From contig OX155964.1 in the NCBI GenBank assembly GCA_944548615.1, forward strand, positions 17,340,653 to 17,404,652: a stretch of DNA of 64,000 bases, given 5' to 3'. Both the position numbers and the translations under genes were made by a program. The notes under the pieces are model-generated. The model made no database searches. It had not been told where the DNA came from and worked only from the letters and a program-made list of their open reading frames with translations. This DNA comes from Micropterix aruncella. Lineage: Eukaryota; Arthropoda; Insecta; Lepidoptera; Micropterigidae. How positions within the stretch are numbered: position 1 is the stretch's first letter; each line of letters begins with the position of its first letter. This document shows positions 52,933 through 64,000 of this stretch, piece by piece.

Positions 52933-53581
52933 ATTTAATGTAAGGATCGTTTCTAATAAATACTATAGTTGTAAATGTTTTATTGTTAACACATGCATGA
53001 CAAGATAATTCAATGAATAGCCATGATAGAAAGAAAACACTATTTAGAAGTCTATAGATATTGAAAACTGTAGGTACATCAATACTGAAACTCACGGTGG
53101 GTCCGTGGCAAGGACCGTAATTAACATGAATACAATGATGATTTAAGAAATTAGATTAGTAGGTATCTGCATACATTAGCATAGATATTATCCTAAATAC
53201 GTAATTTCAATTTAATGCTACTGTTTTGCAATTTATAGTCCTACAAACCTATTGTTTTAGCTTATAAATTGTCAAATACGTTTTATCGATGAAATACTAA
53301 AAATTGCACACTAGTTAAAAACATATGAACGTCTGATACGCGGCGAGTTGATAATGATATGTATTCAACTATCTTGTTGTTAAGAGGCACCAACGACGAT
53401 CTTATTTTCGATTTGATAAGAATCAGGTTTTCCAAGGTTCAATAAAACTACAATGTGATAACAACTACGCTAAAGTATTGGGCGTAACTTTACTGTTTCC
53501 AATTGTTGCCAAAAAGCAGTTGTACCAACCGATAAATAAAACGTCAAAATAACCTAACTTTTTGAGCGGCGATTTCTAAAA
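52933..53581. other. Intergenic, NTPCR upstream; no gene seen
   Basis: AT-rich DNA with no recognisable frames. The NTPCR promoter presumably lies near its right end, but no motif can be named. Confidence 0.4.
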
Positions 53582-53615
53582 ATGAAAAAGAAATTTGTTA
53601 TCACGGGAGTACCAG
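53582..53615 (+). CDS. NTPCR: NTPCR exon 1 (GC donor)
   Basis: ATG AAA AAG AAA TTT GTT ... GTA CCA G, followed by GCTAGT. It encodes MKKKFVITGVP and one base of the next Gly. Confidence 0.9.
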
Positions 53616-55377
53616 GCTAGTGCTGTTTTACACTTTACTAACGCGATTTTTCTTTCATGTATTCTTGTTTTCTCCTTCGCAGGCGTTGGAAAGACAACGT
53701 TGGTAAAGAAACTATGCGACAGCTTGATTTTAAAAGGAGTCGACGTGCGAGGTTTCGTAACGGAGGAAGTTCGGGAAAGCAGACAAAGGATCGGCTTTGA
53801 TGTGGTTTCGCTAGATGGGACGCGCGGAAAATTGGCCAGAACCGAGGAGAAAATAGTAGGAAATATACCAAAAGCCGCCGTAGGACGGTACCGCGTGTTT
53901 GTAGATGAGTTTGAAAGGTTGTCATTGCCGATTTTGGAACAGGTTCGTTTGTTTATATATGAATTTCAAATATTCGCGGGCACCAGAGAGACGCTTCGTG
54001 ATTGGTTGGTTTTCTAAACGCCATCTGATATTAGACGCATCTACCAATCAAGAGAGAGTAATTTGCCTATACTATCGGCCGTGTTCGGCAGTTTCCGGAG
54101 GCCATTTGTCGGGGCACGGGTTTTTTACCGTACGGTAGTCAGCATTTCGTAGTTGGTAGTTAGCCTTTCGTAGTTGGTAGTTAGCCTTAGTTGGTAGTTA
54201 GCCTTTGATCTTCCATTGACTTTGATAGGGGTAGCTGTGCGTGTGTGGGAGTGGGTGGCGAAATGTGCACATTGTTTTCTTATGAAGAACGAGAATGCTT
54301 CAGAATGTTCTAAAATGTTCCAGAATTTTCTAGAATTCAGATGGTTCCGGGGAGGGGGGGGGGGGAAGGAACTCTGGGTGACATTCAGCTAGTAACACCA
54401 TAACAATAATTTCAGTATACCTAAATGAATATAGGTCAAAAGTTAGGTGAGTATCGTTGCTGTCTCGACTTTTTTGTTTATTTTATTTTATTACATGAAT
54501 TTTTACAGCCTTCAAAAACAAATAACAAAGGTAGGCGCCTATAATAATTGTTGAATAATGTCAATATTGCTGCAGAAACTGGTTGTGAATGATCTCGTAC
54601 AGTATTTCCCCCCTCTCTGTAATTGCTAGACTAATCTAATGAGCGTACTGAGACGTTTGCTAAAATCTCCAGAGTTGCGACCATCGTGTTATAAAAAAAC
54701 TACCCTGTTTCTTTGCGCATTCTACAGATTAACTGCTAAAAACGCTCAGGACTACAAGTTCAAAAAATACGCCCAAAAGCTTACGAACTACCCTCACCTA
54801 CACAACACATTCTAATACTTTCGCACACTTATGGTTAATATATTTCTTTAGTTGAGTTAATGATTGCCATGGGATTTTTTAAATTGATAGATTCACATTT
54901 TGTTTACTAAAAAAAATAGAAAACACGGAAACTTGACGAAAAAAATTGAGATGTGCTTCTGCTAAAACTTCTACAAATAGTTATTTCAATAATAATATTT
55001 TGGACTGTTTTTTTACTTACCTGCTCGTTTTGCTTATAATGAAAACAATGTTATATGATCCGATTATGCCATTCACCTTTAACACTATCTTTATTTCTTT
55101 ACAGAAAAATGGCCCTAACAGTATAATCGTCATTGACGAAGTCGGTAAGATGGAGATGTTTAGCCAAAAATTTAAAACGGCAGTGACAAATATTTTAAAC
55201 AAATCCGATGGCGTCATTTTGTTGACCATACCAGTGAAGAAAGGTCAAGGCATACCGCTGGTAGAGAGTATTCGCACCGATATAAATTCTGAATTAATTG
55301 TGGTTAACGAGAATAATCGAAATTTTCTCGAAAATGACCTGTTATTAAAGATTTCTGCTTGCTTTGACGTAAAATAA
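53582..55377 (+). CDS. NTPCR: Cancer-related nucleoside-triphosphatase homolog (THEP1 family)
   Basis: Exons: 53582-53615, 53683-53942, 55105-55377; phases match and the product is 188 aa (human NTPCR 190). These P-loop enzymes slowly hydrolyse a broad range of NTPs to NDPs; the cellular role is unclear. Walker A is VITGVPGVGKTT (Gly9-Lys15-Thr16), split by intron 1. GFVTEEVRESRQRIGFDVV follows as in the family, and Walker B is IIVIDEVGKMEMFS (Asp109-Glu110). LLTIPVKKGQGIPLVESIR and NENNRNFLE complete the fold. Intron 1 (67 bp) begins GC, not GT; any nearby GT would bring TAG into frame. Intron 2 (1.16 kb) holds a small tandem repeat and repeat-like DNA. The ATG is the first in the exon and matches the family start. 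Confidence 0.93.
53683..53942 (+). CDS. NTPCR: NTPCR exon 2
   Basis: The acceptor tctccttcgcag precedes GCGTTGGAAAG; it ends TTGGAACAG before GTTCGT. It contains the rest of the P-loop and the TEEVRE and GFDVVSLDGTRG segments. Confidence 0.94.
54135..54208 (+). repeat. Short tandem repeat, about 21-bp unit
   Basis: TTTCGTAGTTGGTAGTTAGCC is repeated three times in full or shortened form inside NTPCR intron 2. A run of 13-14 G lies at 54353-54366 and a Helitron-like CAGCTAGT at 54387, which may mark an old Helitron end. Confidence 0.6.
55105..55377 (+). CDS. NTPCR: NTPCR exon 3 (Walker B)
   Basis: The acceptor tttctttacag precedes AAAAATGGC; 90 codons end at TAA 55375-55377. It contains SIIVIDEVGKMEMF and the C-terminal strands. 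Confidence 0.94.
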   Translation, partial: KNGPNSIIVIDEVGKMEMFSQKFKTAVTNILNKSDGVILLTIPVKKGQGIPLVESIRTDINSELIVVNENNRNFLENDLLLKISACFDVK

Positions 55378-55525
55378 ATATGCGTTGTGGCAATAGCTTG
55401 TTTTATTTCATTTGGGTCTAACATTTTCGCAGTTCGACTACTGTTTACTTCGATGCAGACTGTTTTTCGATTTTATTTTTATCGACATAATACGTGGAAG
55501 TTATTGTTATAAATCGCGAGAATTT

Positions 55526-55531
55526 AATAAA
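55526..55531 (+). promoter_or_regulatory. Candidate NTPCR polyadenylation signal
   Basis: AATAAA about 150 bases after the stop codon. A second AATAAA overlaps the stop itself (55373-55378), too early to be the likely signal. Confidence 0.35.
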
Positions 55532-55699
55532 AATGAGTGTAAAAGAGAATGTGTAATTTCATATCCACTTGTATTTTTTCTGAACAGTGAATACACTACA
55601 CTGCAAACACTTTGCCACATACACCAAACGAAATCTTATTACAAGTGTAACATAAGCATAACTATAGCAGTTGTAGCTATAGCACAAGTGTAACTATAG

Positions 55700-57863
55700 C
55701 AGCTAAGCTAAACTACGTGGCTGAACAAAGTTATATAGTGTTGAAATTGAGAAATATTCTTTTTAATATTATAACTACGCAGATTTTAGTAAAATACCTT
55801 ATTTACATGGTTTTAATTAAAACAATCCAGTAGTTTGTGTTATTTATATACAAGTTATACGGATAAAATATGTACACATATCGCAAACTCTAAACTTATA
55901 TCAATATCAACTACCTATTAATAGTAAAATAGAAAAGCATAGCACCGAGTGAGTACTTTTATTCCGAAAGTTAAATCGGTAAATAAATTTATGGTTGCAA
56001 TAAAACCAGCCAACAAGCAAGACAGAGATAGATGATCAGCTTGCGGGTGTCAGGTAAGATTTTGTATGGGCCGTCTGCAATCTTTTGTGTTAATTCGAGG
56101 TTATCTAAACAAGTTCATGGATGTCTAAACTGATTTAAACTTTGTCTAAATTTTAATTTTCCACGATATTAATTGTATAATTCCATTACGGCATGGATTA
56201 AGGAGCAGAAGGTTTATATTGTTATTACTTTACACTTGCACAATTAATTGTTATAAGACACCTTTCATACAACAATGCCCATTCTCTTTTTGCGCGGAGA
56301 AATTCGACGTTGTTTTCTGTACATCTATGAATTTATTTAGGGGCTCGAGGGTTGGTCGGTTCTGCTGGAGCATACATTCTGTTGGTCTCTAAACGACCCC
56401 ACTTGGCGCCAAGTTGCATGAGACTAATAAATCGACTTTCTGTTATATCTGTCGAGAGTTCAGGATTGTTCAGGGCAATATGACTCCGTTCTTACAAGAC
56501 ACCTAGGTAACTCATGAAAAAAAGAGGATTGGCGATATTAGGCCTGGTTAAGGCTGAATATTTTTACACTGCCATTTACACACATCTATAGTTCTTATGT
56601 CAAAAACATTTTTTGTCATATTTGTTTTTGAGCTATACCTACCATTGATTCTATAGGGCATTAGATTGCTGTGAACATTGATAAAGAATGGTTTATTTTA
56701 TAAAGGACTGACTGATTGATTATAAAAATCCATTATTTAACCAATGGTAACAACAATAACATTCAATTATTAGTGTTATCTATCGCATTTTTATGTACCT
56801 AGGCTTAATAACTACAAACAGAAATGTTAAAGAGATTAAAATTCAATCTATTAGTCTATTATTTGAATATTAAAGCGCGTAATTATTACGTATTAAAACC
56901 TTAATATCAAATAAAAAATTGACATATAAACTGACGTACGTAAATGAACGTAGGTAATAATAATAATAAGAATAATGATTTAAAAATTCGTTTGTAAAAA
57001 TCTTATTTTATTATTATATTGAACATAGAGAAGATTAATCAATGTTTGGAACTATGATAGCCATCCACACGTTGCGTTTCGTAGTAAAATCCTCGTGCCT
57101 TTTAAAAATAAAATACTGATAAATAATAACAATGACCTATCAAAAGTTTTCCGATTTATACCCTTCTATAAATCACCCCTTTTCGAAAAGCACTATCACA
57201 TTCAGTTCAGAAGAAATTCTTTATTTCAGACAAGTTTTTAAACACCGTTATATTTCATACTTCTGAAGGCTTGACCACATCCTACACAAATAAAGCATTG
57301 TTTTTTTTAATAAACGGAATTGTCTATGATCAAACGTCTTTGGTTTTCAATGAAATGGATATGTACCTATGCATCTCTCTTTTACTTAAGCGCGCCACAG
57401 ATTGCCGTGCACGGCTACGTTTCACACGTGTCTTTAGCTATATTCAATACCAGCTGCCATACAAGTCAGCACATAGCGGGCCACGCGCACGCTAAGCACG
57501 GCTGCGTGGGTATGTGATGTCAGAAGCACACGCGTGGCTTGCCGCGGATGCGTCGGCCGAGCGAACTGTGGACACGTTACGTGGCCGGCAATCATGTTTC
57601 CTCCCCGCTCACCCGCGTCAGCCCTTTGCTCTCTCCTATACGGTGACCAAGCGCTTTACGACGTGCACTTAAACACGTGTGCTCTCTATGGTAAACGAGA
57701 CGAAATGAACGCTGCCGTGGTTTAGTCCAGCTAGCAGTGTGTGGCCACATCTACACGAGAGCTACATCGAGCCACGCAGTTCTAGTGTCAATCGTGGGCG
57801 TATATCATCGTGCGCTGCTATCTGTGCAGGAATTTATATAGGCACGTCTGTACAACACAAATT
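55700..57863. other. No gene seen; intergenic
   Basis: Mostly AT-rich DNA. A dispersed repeat at about 56690-56800 matches the minus strand at 20835-20950. From 57385 to 57830, next to the 3' end of the zinc-finger gene, the DNA is markedly more GC-rich, with short unassignable frames. Confidence 0.4.
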
Positions 57864-59243
57864 CTACAAGTTGCTATGCACTGTTTCAATATGTCTCTTT
57901 AGAGTGCCTTTATGTGCAAATGAACGGTCACATTCCGCACAAGAGTATTTCTTTAATTTTAGATGTACGGCATCTACATGCTTCTTCAGATGTGTTTGTT
58001 GATTAAAGGCATGACGGCATTCCTGACAAGCATATTTCTTCAATTTTATATGTACTGCCTCTAAATGCATCTTTAGATGTCTTTGGTCAGAAAAGGCATG
58101 ACCGCACTCCCGACAAATATATTTCTTCAATTTTAGATGTACGACGTCTACGTGTTTCTTTAGCGCTATTTTTTGAGAAAAGGCGTTACTGCAATCCTGA
58201 CAAATGTATTTCTTCAATTTTAGATGTACGGCATCTACATGCGTCTTTAGATGTCCTAGTTCTGAAAAGGCATTACTGCACTCCTGACAAATATATTTCT
58301 TCAATTTTAGATGTACGGCTTCTACGTGCTTCTTTAGATCCGCTTTTTTTGAAAAGGCGTTACAGCATTCCTGACAAATGTATTTCTTCAGTTTTAGGTG
58401 TACGGCGTCTATATGTAATTTTAGATGTGCTTGTTGAGAAAACGCATCAGCACACTTCTGACAGACATATTTCTTCAATTTTAGATGTACGGCGTCTACG
58501 TGGTTTTTTAGATCCGCTCGTCTTGCAAATGCGTTACTGCATTCCTGACAAATATATTTCTTTAATTTCAGATGTACGGCGTTTATATGTTTCTTTAAAT
58601 CCGATTTTTCTGAAAAGGCGTTACTGCATTCCTGGCAAATATATTTCTTTAATTTAAGATGTACGGCGTCTACATGCTTCGTTAGAAGTCCTCGTTCAGA
58701 AAAGGCATGACTGCACTCCTGACATACATATTTCTTCGATTTCATGTGAACTCTACTAATATGTCTGGATAAATTACGTTTGTGAGAAAACACTTTCTCA
58801 CATTCCAGACACGAAAAATACTTTGTTTTGTCAGGCTGCTTACACCGTAAATTCCTCACCCTGTTGCCACTTGGACCACTATTTGCTTCATGTTTAATGA
58901 AGGAAGTATCTCCTTCGTAAAATTCCACTATATTTTCTTTGTCATCTGCCTGAAATTTTGCTTCTTCGAAATCCATTGCCACCGTTTTAATTAAGACATT
59001 TTCAGTTTCACTGGGTAAAATTCGTTCGCCGCTGCCACTTGTACCACTAATTGGCTCTGGTTTTATAAAGCGCGTATCATTCTCGTGAACAATACTTCGT
59101 TTCTCATCGGAATCTACATTCAAATCCGCCAGTGGAATATTTTCATCTGAGCTATCGTAATCCATTTCCTCCGTTTTGATGGCGACTTTTTCTTCTATTT
59201 TCACTTTGGCGCTGCTGGAATTGTCGACGATATGTTTATTCAT
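57864..59243 (-). CDS. C2H2 zinc-finger protein, 11 tandem fingers, intronless
   Basis: Single frame of 459 codons, ATG at 59243 and TAG at 57866-57864. Residues 1 to about 140 are acidic and contain psi-K-x-E sites resembling SUMO acceptors (VKIE, IKTE, IKPE, IKHE) and a partial duplication (DTRFIKPEPISGTSGSGER / DTSFIKHEANSGPSGN). From about 143 to the end eleven fingers of type C-x2-C-x12-H-x4-H follow at a strict 28-residue spacing. The linkers are not TGEKP but mostly LKLKKYIC. The fingers are nearly identical outside the recognition-helix positions, which differ (SEKSDLKKH, SQQAHLKLH, SDQRHLKMH), so each finger probably reads different bases. A nuclear DNA-binding regulator is likely; no ZAD, BTB or KRAB domain is visible. 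No family symbol can be assigned. Confidence 0.9.
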   Translation of the reverse strand: MNKHIVDNSSSAKVKIEEKVAIKTEEMDYDSSDENIPLADLNVDSDEKRSIVHENDTRFIKPEPISGTSGSGERILPSETENVLIKTVAMDFEEAKFQADDKENIVEFYEGDTSFIKHEANSGPSGNRVRNLRCKQPDKTKYFSCLECEKVFSHKRNLSRHISRVHMKSKKYVCQECSHAFSERGLLTKHVDAVHLKLKKYICQECSNAFSEKSDLKKHINAVHLKLKKYICQECSNAFARRADLKNHVDAVHLKLKKYVCQKCADAFSQQAHLKLHIDAVHLKLKKYICQECCNAFSKKADLKKHVEAVHLKLKKYICQECSNAFSELGHLKTHVDAVHLKLKKYICQDCSNAFSQKIALKKHVDVVHLKLKKYICRECGHAFSDQRHLKMHLEAVHIKLKKYACQECRHAFNQQTHLKKHVDAVHLKLKKYSCAECDRSFAHKGTLKRHIETVHSNL

Positions 59244-59457
59244 TATGATATTTTCAGAATAACACGATCAAAACACGCTCGGCATTCTGTCGACCGAACA
59301 AGATTTTGGCAGGTCATTGTTGCCAGGTTTGAAATATTTGTTTTTATTTCAGTAAAACACATTCGGTAAGTACCTACCTATTTTTTGTTTTATTTTTGGG
59401 AGTGTTACAAGTAACATAATAGTTTTAATGAAACGAATTAACTAGACATCTATATTT

Positions 59458-60508
59458 ATGGGCTATTGGGTGAATTTCGCCGAGAAAACTGCAAGAAGAA
59501 GGATCCAAAGAAATTTGCCAAAAGGCAGACGACAGAATGATAAATATTTTGAAAAAAATTCTACCGAAGTCAAAGGGTTCGATCGCACTCATTTGTTGTC
59601 CCAGGTTATTGATACTGGAGATTATCCTCTAGTGAAACAGCGTACTATCCACTGTCTCCAGCTAGATTGGCGCTATTAATTAAATTAAGAAGTTGATAAG
59701 ATGCTAGAGTTGGTGTTATCTAACCTAGTACAGGGGGTTGGAATAATCTAAAAATGTTTGTTCCAAAGCCAGATGGTACTCTTTGTTTTTGACTCGATAT
59801 CAGAAAGCTGAATTCAATTATGAAACCGGATGCTTATCCTCTTCCGAGGATTACTACTAACCTGGACAGTTCGCGAGATGCAAATTATTTATCTTTTATC
59901 GACTTATCGTCTGCCTTTTGGCAAATACCTTTGGATCCTTCTTCTCAAGAGAAGTGTAATTTCACTGTTCCTGGTAGAGGTTTTTTCCATGTCTGTCTGC
60001 GCTTTCGGCTTGCGCAATTCGCCTGCTTGTATGCAAAGGCTAGCATACAAATTGTTCGATACTTCCTTTGATAACAACGTTTTCTGTTACCAAGATGACA
60101 TAATTATTGTATCTTCTATATTTGAAGAACATATAACTTTAGTAAACAAAGTATTAGATCGGTTGATGTATGTCAACCTTTCTATAAACTTCGAAAAGTG
60201 TCTGTTTTTCCATCAAGAATTTGAAGTATTTAGGGTAAGTAGTTGATTGTCATGGTCTACATAACCGATCCCGAGAAGGTAAAAATATGTATTCTCGATT
60301 TTCCTACTCCGAATTCTCCAAAAATGGTAAAGAGTGTTATTGGTAAGGCCGGTTGGTATCGTTGGTTCATTTTTTTTCTTGTATTGTTGCTCCCTTATCT
60401 CGATTGACGAGTACCCGCAAAGGAGTACCTTATGAGTGGACACTCGAGGCGGAAGAGGCATTTCAAAAACTGAAATTTGCCTTAGTTTCCAGTCCAAGTT
60501 TCCGGTCT
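59458..60508 (+). pseudogene. Gypsy/Ty3-type pol remnant (reverse transcriptase)
   Basis: Frames 59458-59679, 59820-60071 and 59830-60246 hold pieces of an LTR-retroelement reverse transcriptase: a TGDYPLVKQR segment, KPDAYPLPRI, FIDLSSAFWQIPLD and the catalytic-site motif YQDD at about 60088. The pieces are in different frames with stops between them, no LTRs or env-like frame were found nearby, and a mariner cuts into the downstream RNase H region at about 60508. It is an inactive relic. Confidence 0.8.
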
Positions 60509-61300
60509 GATGCTGGAAGATATAAGTGAAGTGCTTAATGTTCATCCTTCAACCGTTTCGAGACGTTTAAAATCTATGGGAGTCATTCAAAAGGAAGGGC
60601 ATTGGGTTCCTCACAAGTTGAAGCCAAGTGACATCGAAAGACGTTTCATGACTTGGGAAATGCTCCTTCGCCGTCAAAAAATAAAAGGTTTTCTCCACCG
60701 AATAATCAGCGGCGACGAAAAGTGGATCTTTTACGAGAACCCCAAGCGCAAAAAATATTGCTCGTACCTCGATGAATCACTTCTATCGACCTCAACAGCC
60801 ACGCCGAAGAGAGACATCCACGGATCGAAGGTAATGCTTTGTGTCATCTATTACGAGCTGCTGAAACCGGGAGAAACCATCACGGGCGATTGCTATCGAG
60901 CTCAGCTCAAGAATTTGAGCGATGATGTGATAATAAAACGGCCAGAATATGCTAAAAGGCACGACAATGTAATTTTCCAGCAAGGCCATGCTCGACCACA
61001 CGTCGCGATGCAGGTTAATAAATTCCTGGAAACGCTTCGCTGGGACATCCTACTTCACCCGCTGTTTTCCCCAGATATTGCGTCATCCGACTACTATTTG
61101 TTCCGGTCAATGGCCCATGTCCTTTCCGAGCAGCGCTTCCAGTCTTTCGAGGATATTGATAAACGGCTGGATTCGTGGATAGCCTCCAAGGACGAAGACA
61201 TCTTCCGCCGGGGAATCTGTCTCTTGCCAGAAAGATGAGAGAACGTCATAGCTAGCGATGGACAATATTGAATGAAATGCACTTTCCAATTCGCTTCGAA
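60508..61300 (+). pseudogene. Mariner transposase, 5'-truncated and catalytically dead
   Basis: The frame 60510-61238 begins inside the helix-turn-helix region (ISEVLNVHPSTVSRRLKSMG), continues with WVPHKLKPSDIERRF, SGDEKWIFYENPKRKK (first catalytic Asp) and SPDIASSDYYLF (third Asp, D34D type). The second catalytic motif reads QQGHARPHVA where mariners have HDNARPH, so the Asp is lost. TGA at 61236 replaces the Trp codon of the usual LPERW, after which the normal C-terminus (ASDGQYFE) is still readable. The 5' end and terminal repeats are missing; it sits in the Gypsy-type relic. Confidence 0.85.
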
Positions 61301-62320
61301 ATAAATGTTCAATATCACAAAAAACGAAGTTTCCAATGCAAATACCTAATAAGATGGTAGGCAGTTAGGTAGGTTTTATGGATTCAAAAGTGAAAAACAG
61401 TAAAAAATAGTGTTATTTCGCCATTGTTTAAATAAAAATATATTTTTGATTGCTTAGCTGTGGAAGAGACTAAGGGGGGTAGAAAGAACTAAATTAATAT
61501 CTAAGGGGGGGGGGGGGGTCGCTTGAGAGTATTATATTTTTTACCAAAAAGGAGGTCGCGATCTAAAAGAGGTTGAAAAAACACCGGTGCAGATGATACT
61601 GAGGTGTTCTAAGGTGTGAGCTGAGTAGAAAATAAATAAGTCGTCGAGTGGAAAGAGGTCCACGAAAGACGTTTTCACGCAAAAAAGACGTAGGTGTACG
61701 ATGATATCCTGCCAAATTTTTCATTTCTTGAATAATATGATTCCCACAGAATAAATATGTGATGCTGATGAGAGATGCACAAAATTATGCATCACGCAAT
61801 TTGTAGTTACGTACTTTAGTTAACAACAAAATAAGAGCTATACTGCTGCTCATTAGTATAGGTACCTATCGTGCAATAAATGTGATGCAAGAGATTAATA
61901 ATTGCAATATGCAATCTAGATCGAAGGGATCAGCGTCAAATTGACACAAAGGTGCGGTGTCATCTTGTAATACATTGGCGTCGAACATGGATTGCGTATG
62001 ATGGTAAGATTACACGGCTACGTAGGTATAGTCATAGTAAAATAACATCGGTAGGACATCTCAAGCCTGTTTTCGAAATAAGTACCTACCTACGCTTCGC
62101 CGAACCACCAGAGTTGCCACAACAAATACACAATTGACAAGTTGTGATCCCATTAAAGCAGAAATGCAGTTCTTTATAATTATTATGTACGTTTATGTAT
62201 TTTTGGTTTATAGATCAAGAGTCCGTTCCTAAAATTGGACTGAAACAGAATATGTGAGTTAGTGCTCCCTTTGTGTGACAGCATTCATCACTTGTTGCAT
62301 GTGTTCAAAATACCTACATT
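61300..62320. other. No gene seen; intergenic
   Basis: AT-rich, with a G-run at 61505-61518. Short frames only. Confidence 0.4.
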
Positions 62321-62334
62321 TTAGTAAGTTAAAG

Positions 62335-62460
62335 TACCTACGCACTTACATACCTACTTACCTGGACACTTACATACCTACTTACACACTTACATACCTA
62401 CAACCTACGCACTTACATACCTACTTACCTAGACACATACTTACCTACGCAAATGAACAA
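62335..62460 (+). repeat. Degenerate ACTTACATACCT-type minisatellite
   Basis: ACTTACATACCTACTTACC and variants recur about every 19-30 bp (62345, 62369, 62390, 62410). Confidence 0.7.
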
Positions 62461-62847
62461 TAAACGTTACCTCGTAAATGTAATTTCGTAATGTAAATGT
62501 AAATACTCGTAAATCTGTTAGGTTGCATTACAGCCTGTACAGGAAACATTCCACTTTTGTTACTTAGCTGTCGCGCGACAGCCCTGATTGGCTAGCACGG
62601 AGACGCCCGAGAATCTATGTAGTGGTAGCGTAAGGACAACGGGCGCTTGTATGAGTGCGTAATCGGTGCTTACTGGCCTGTATTCCGTTTCTCGCAGATG
62701 CCTAGCTTGCGGTCTAAAAACGCGCTAAAACGACGCTCAATTTTTAACTGACGTTTTGGTATTGCCTTTCATGGGTCCTAACTGGAGCGTGTTTATGTAG
62801 AGCTCATCAGATGCTTAAATTGACGTTAAGTACTGTCTATGCCCTTC

Positions 62848-63953
<1,106 letters not shown>

Positions 63954-64000
63954 AAAATAACGAAAGGTGCTTAACACGTTGAACGCCAAACTAAAAACCA

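Overview
The window is AT-rich nuclear DNA from an insect, most probably a moth or butterfly. Host genes are split into short exons with GT/GC-AG introns. The spaces between are packed with lepidopteran-style repeats: Helitrons with TCTATATATA or TCCTACTAATATT starts and hairpin-CTAG ends, pogo/Tigger, hAT and mariner DNA transposons, several LINE clades, a tyrosine-recombinase retroelement, many foldback MITEs, minisatellites and a roughly 430-bp (TA)n tract. No bacterial operon, CRISPR array, rRNA or tRNA gene was seen.

Four host genes can be supported. (1) 21940-16033, minus: five phase-compatible exons encode a SNF2-related protein of about 380 residues. It keeps the N-terminal fold motifs but has lost the consensus of the ATPase motifs and has no second helicase lobe. 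I read it as a pseudo-ATPase related to ERCC6L2, possibly analogous to Drosophila SUUR. (2) 49916-35587, minus: a complete six-exon mitochondrial short-chain enoyl-CoA hydratase gene (ECHS1; 298 aa) with both catalytic glutamates; its introns are swollen by transposons. (3) 53582-55377, plus: a complete three-exon NTPCR/THEP1-type nucleoside triphosphatase (188 aa) whose first intron appears to use a GC donor. (4) 59243-57864, minus: an intronless 459-aa protein with eleven nearly identical C2H2 zinc fingers.

Layout. 1-13.4 kb: repeats only (Helitron fragments, a hairpin-core element, a pogo-like element inside a 118-bp minisatellite). 13.9-15.4 kb: decayed DIRS-like element with inverted repeats. 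16.0-21.9 kb: SNF2-like gene with LINEs, a minisatellite and MITEs in its introns. 22-35.1 kb: repeats, including a second pogo-like copy nested in a Helitron. 35.6-49.9 kb: ECHS1, with hAT nested in Tigger in intron 2. 50.6-52.9 kb: decayed Jockey/CR1-like LINE. 53.6-55.4 kb: NTPCR. 57.9-59.2 kb: zinc-finger gene. 59.4-61.4 kb: Gypsy-type pol remnant interrupted by a dead mariner. 62-64 kb: simple repeats and a possible (TA)n-bearing transposon.

The four genes show no sign of a shared pathway: fatty-acid beta-oxidation, NTP hydrolysis and two chromatin or DNA-binding proteins lie together as ordinary metazoan neighbours. ECHS1 and NTPCR are divergently oriented about 3.7 kb apart. All exon models rest on reading-frame continuity and splice consensus only; no transcript data or searches were available.
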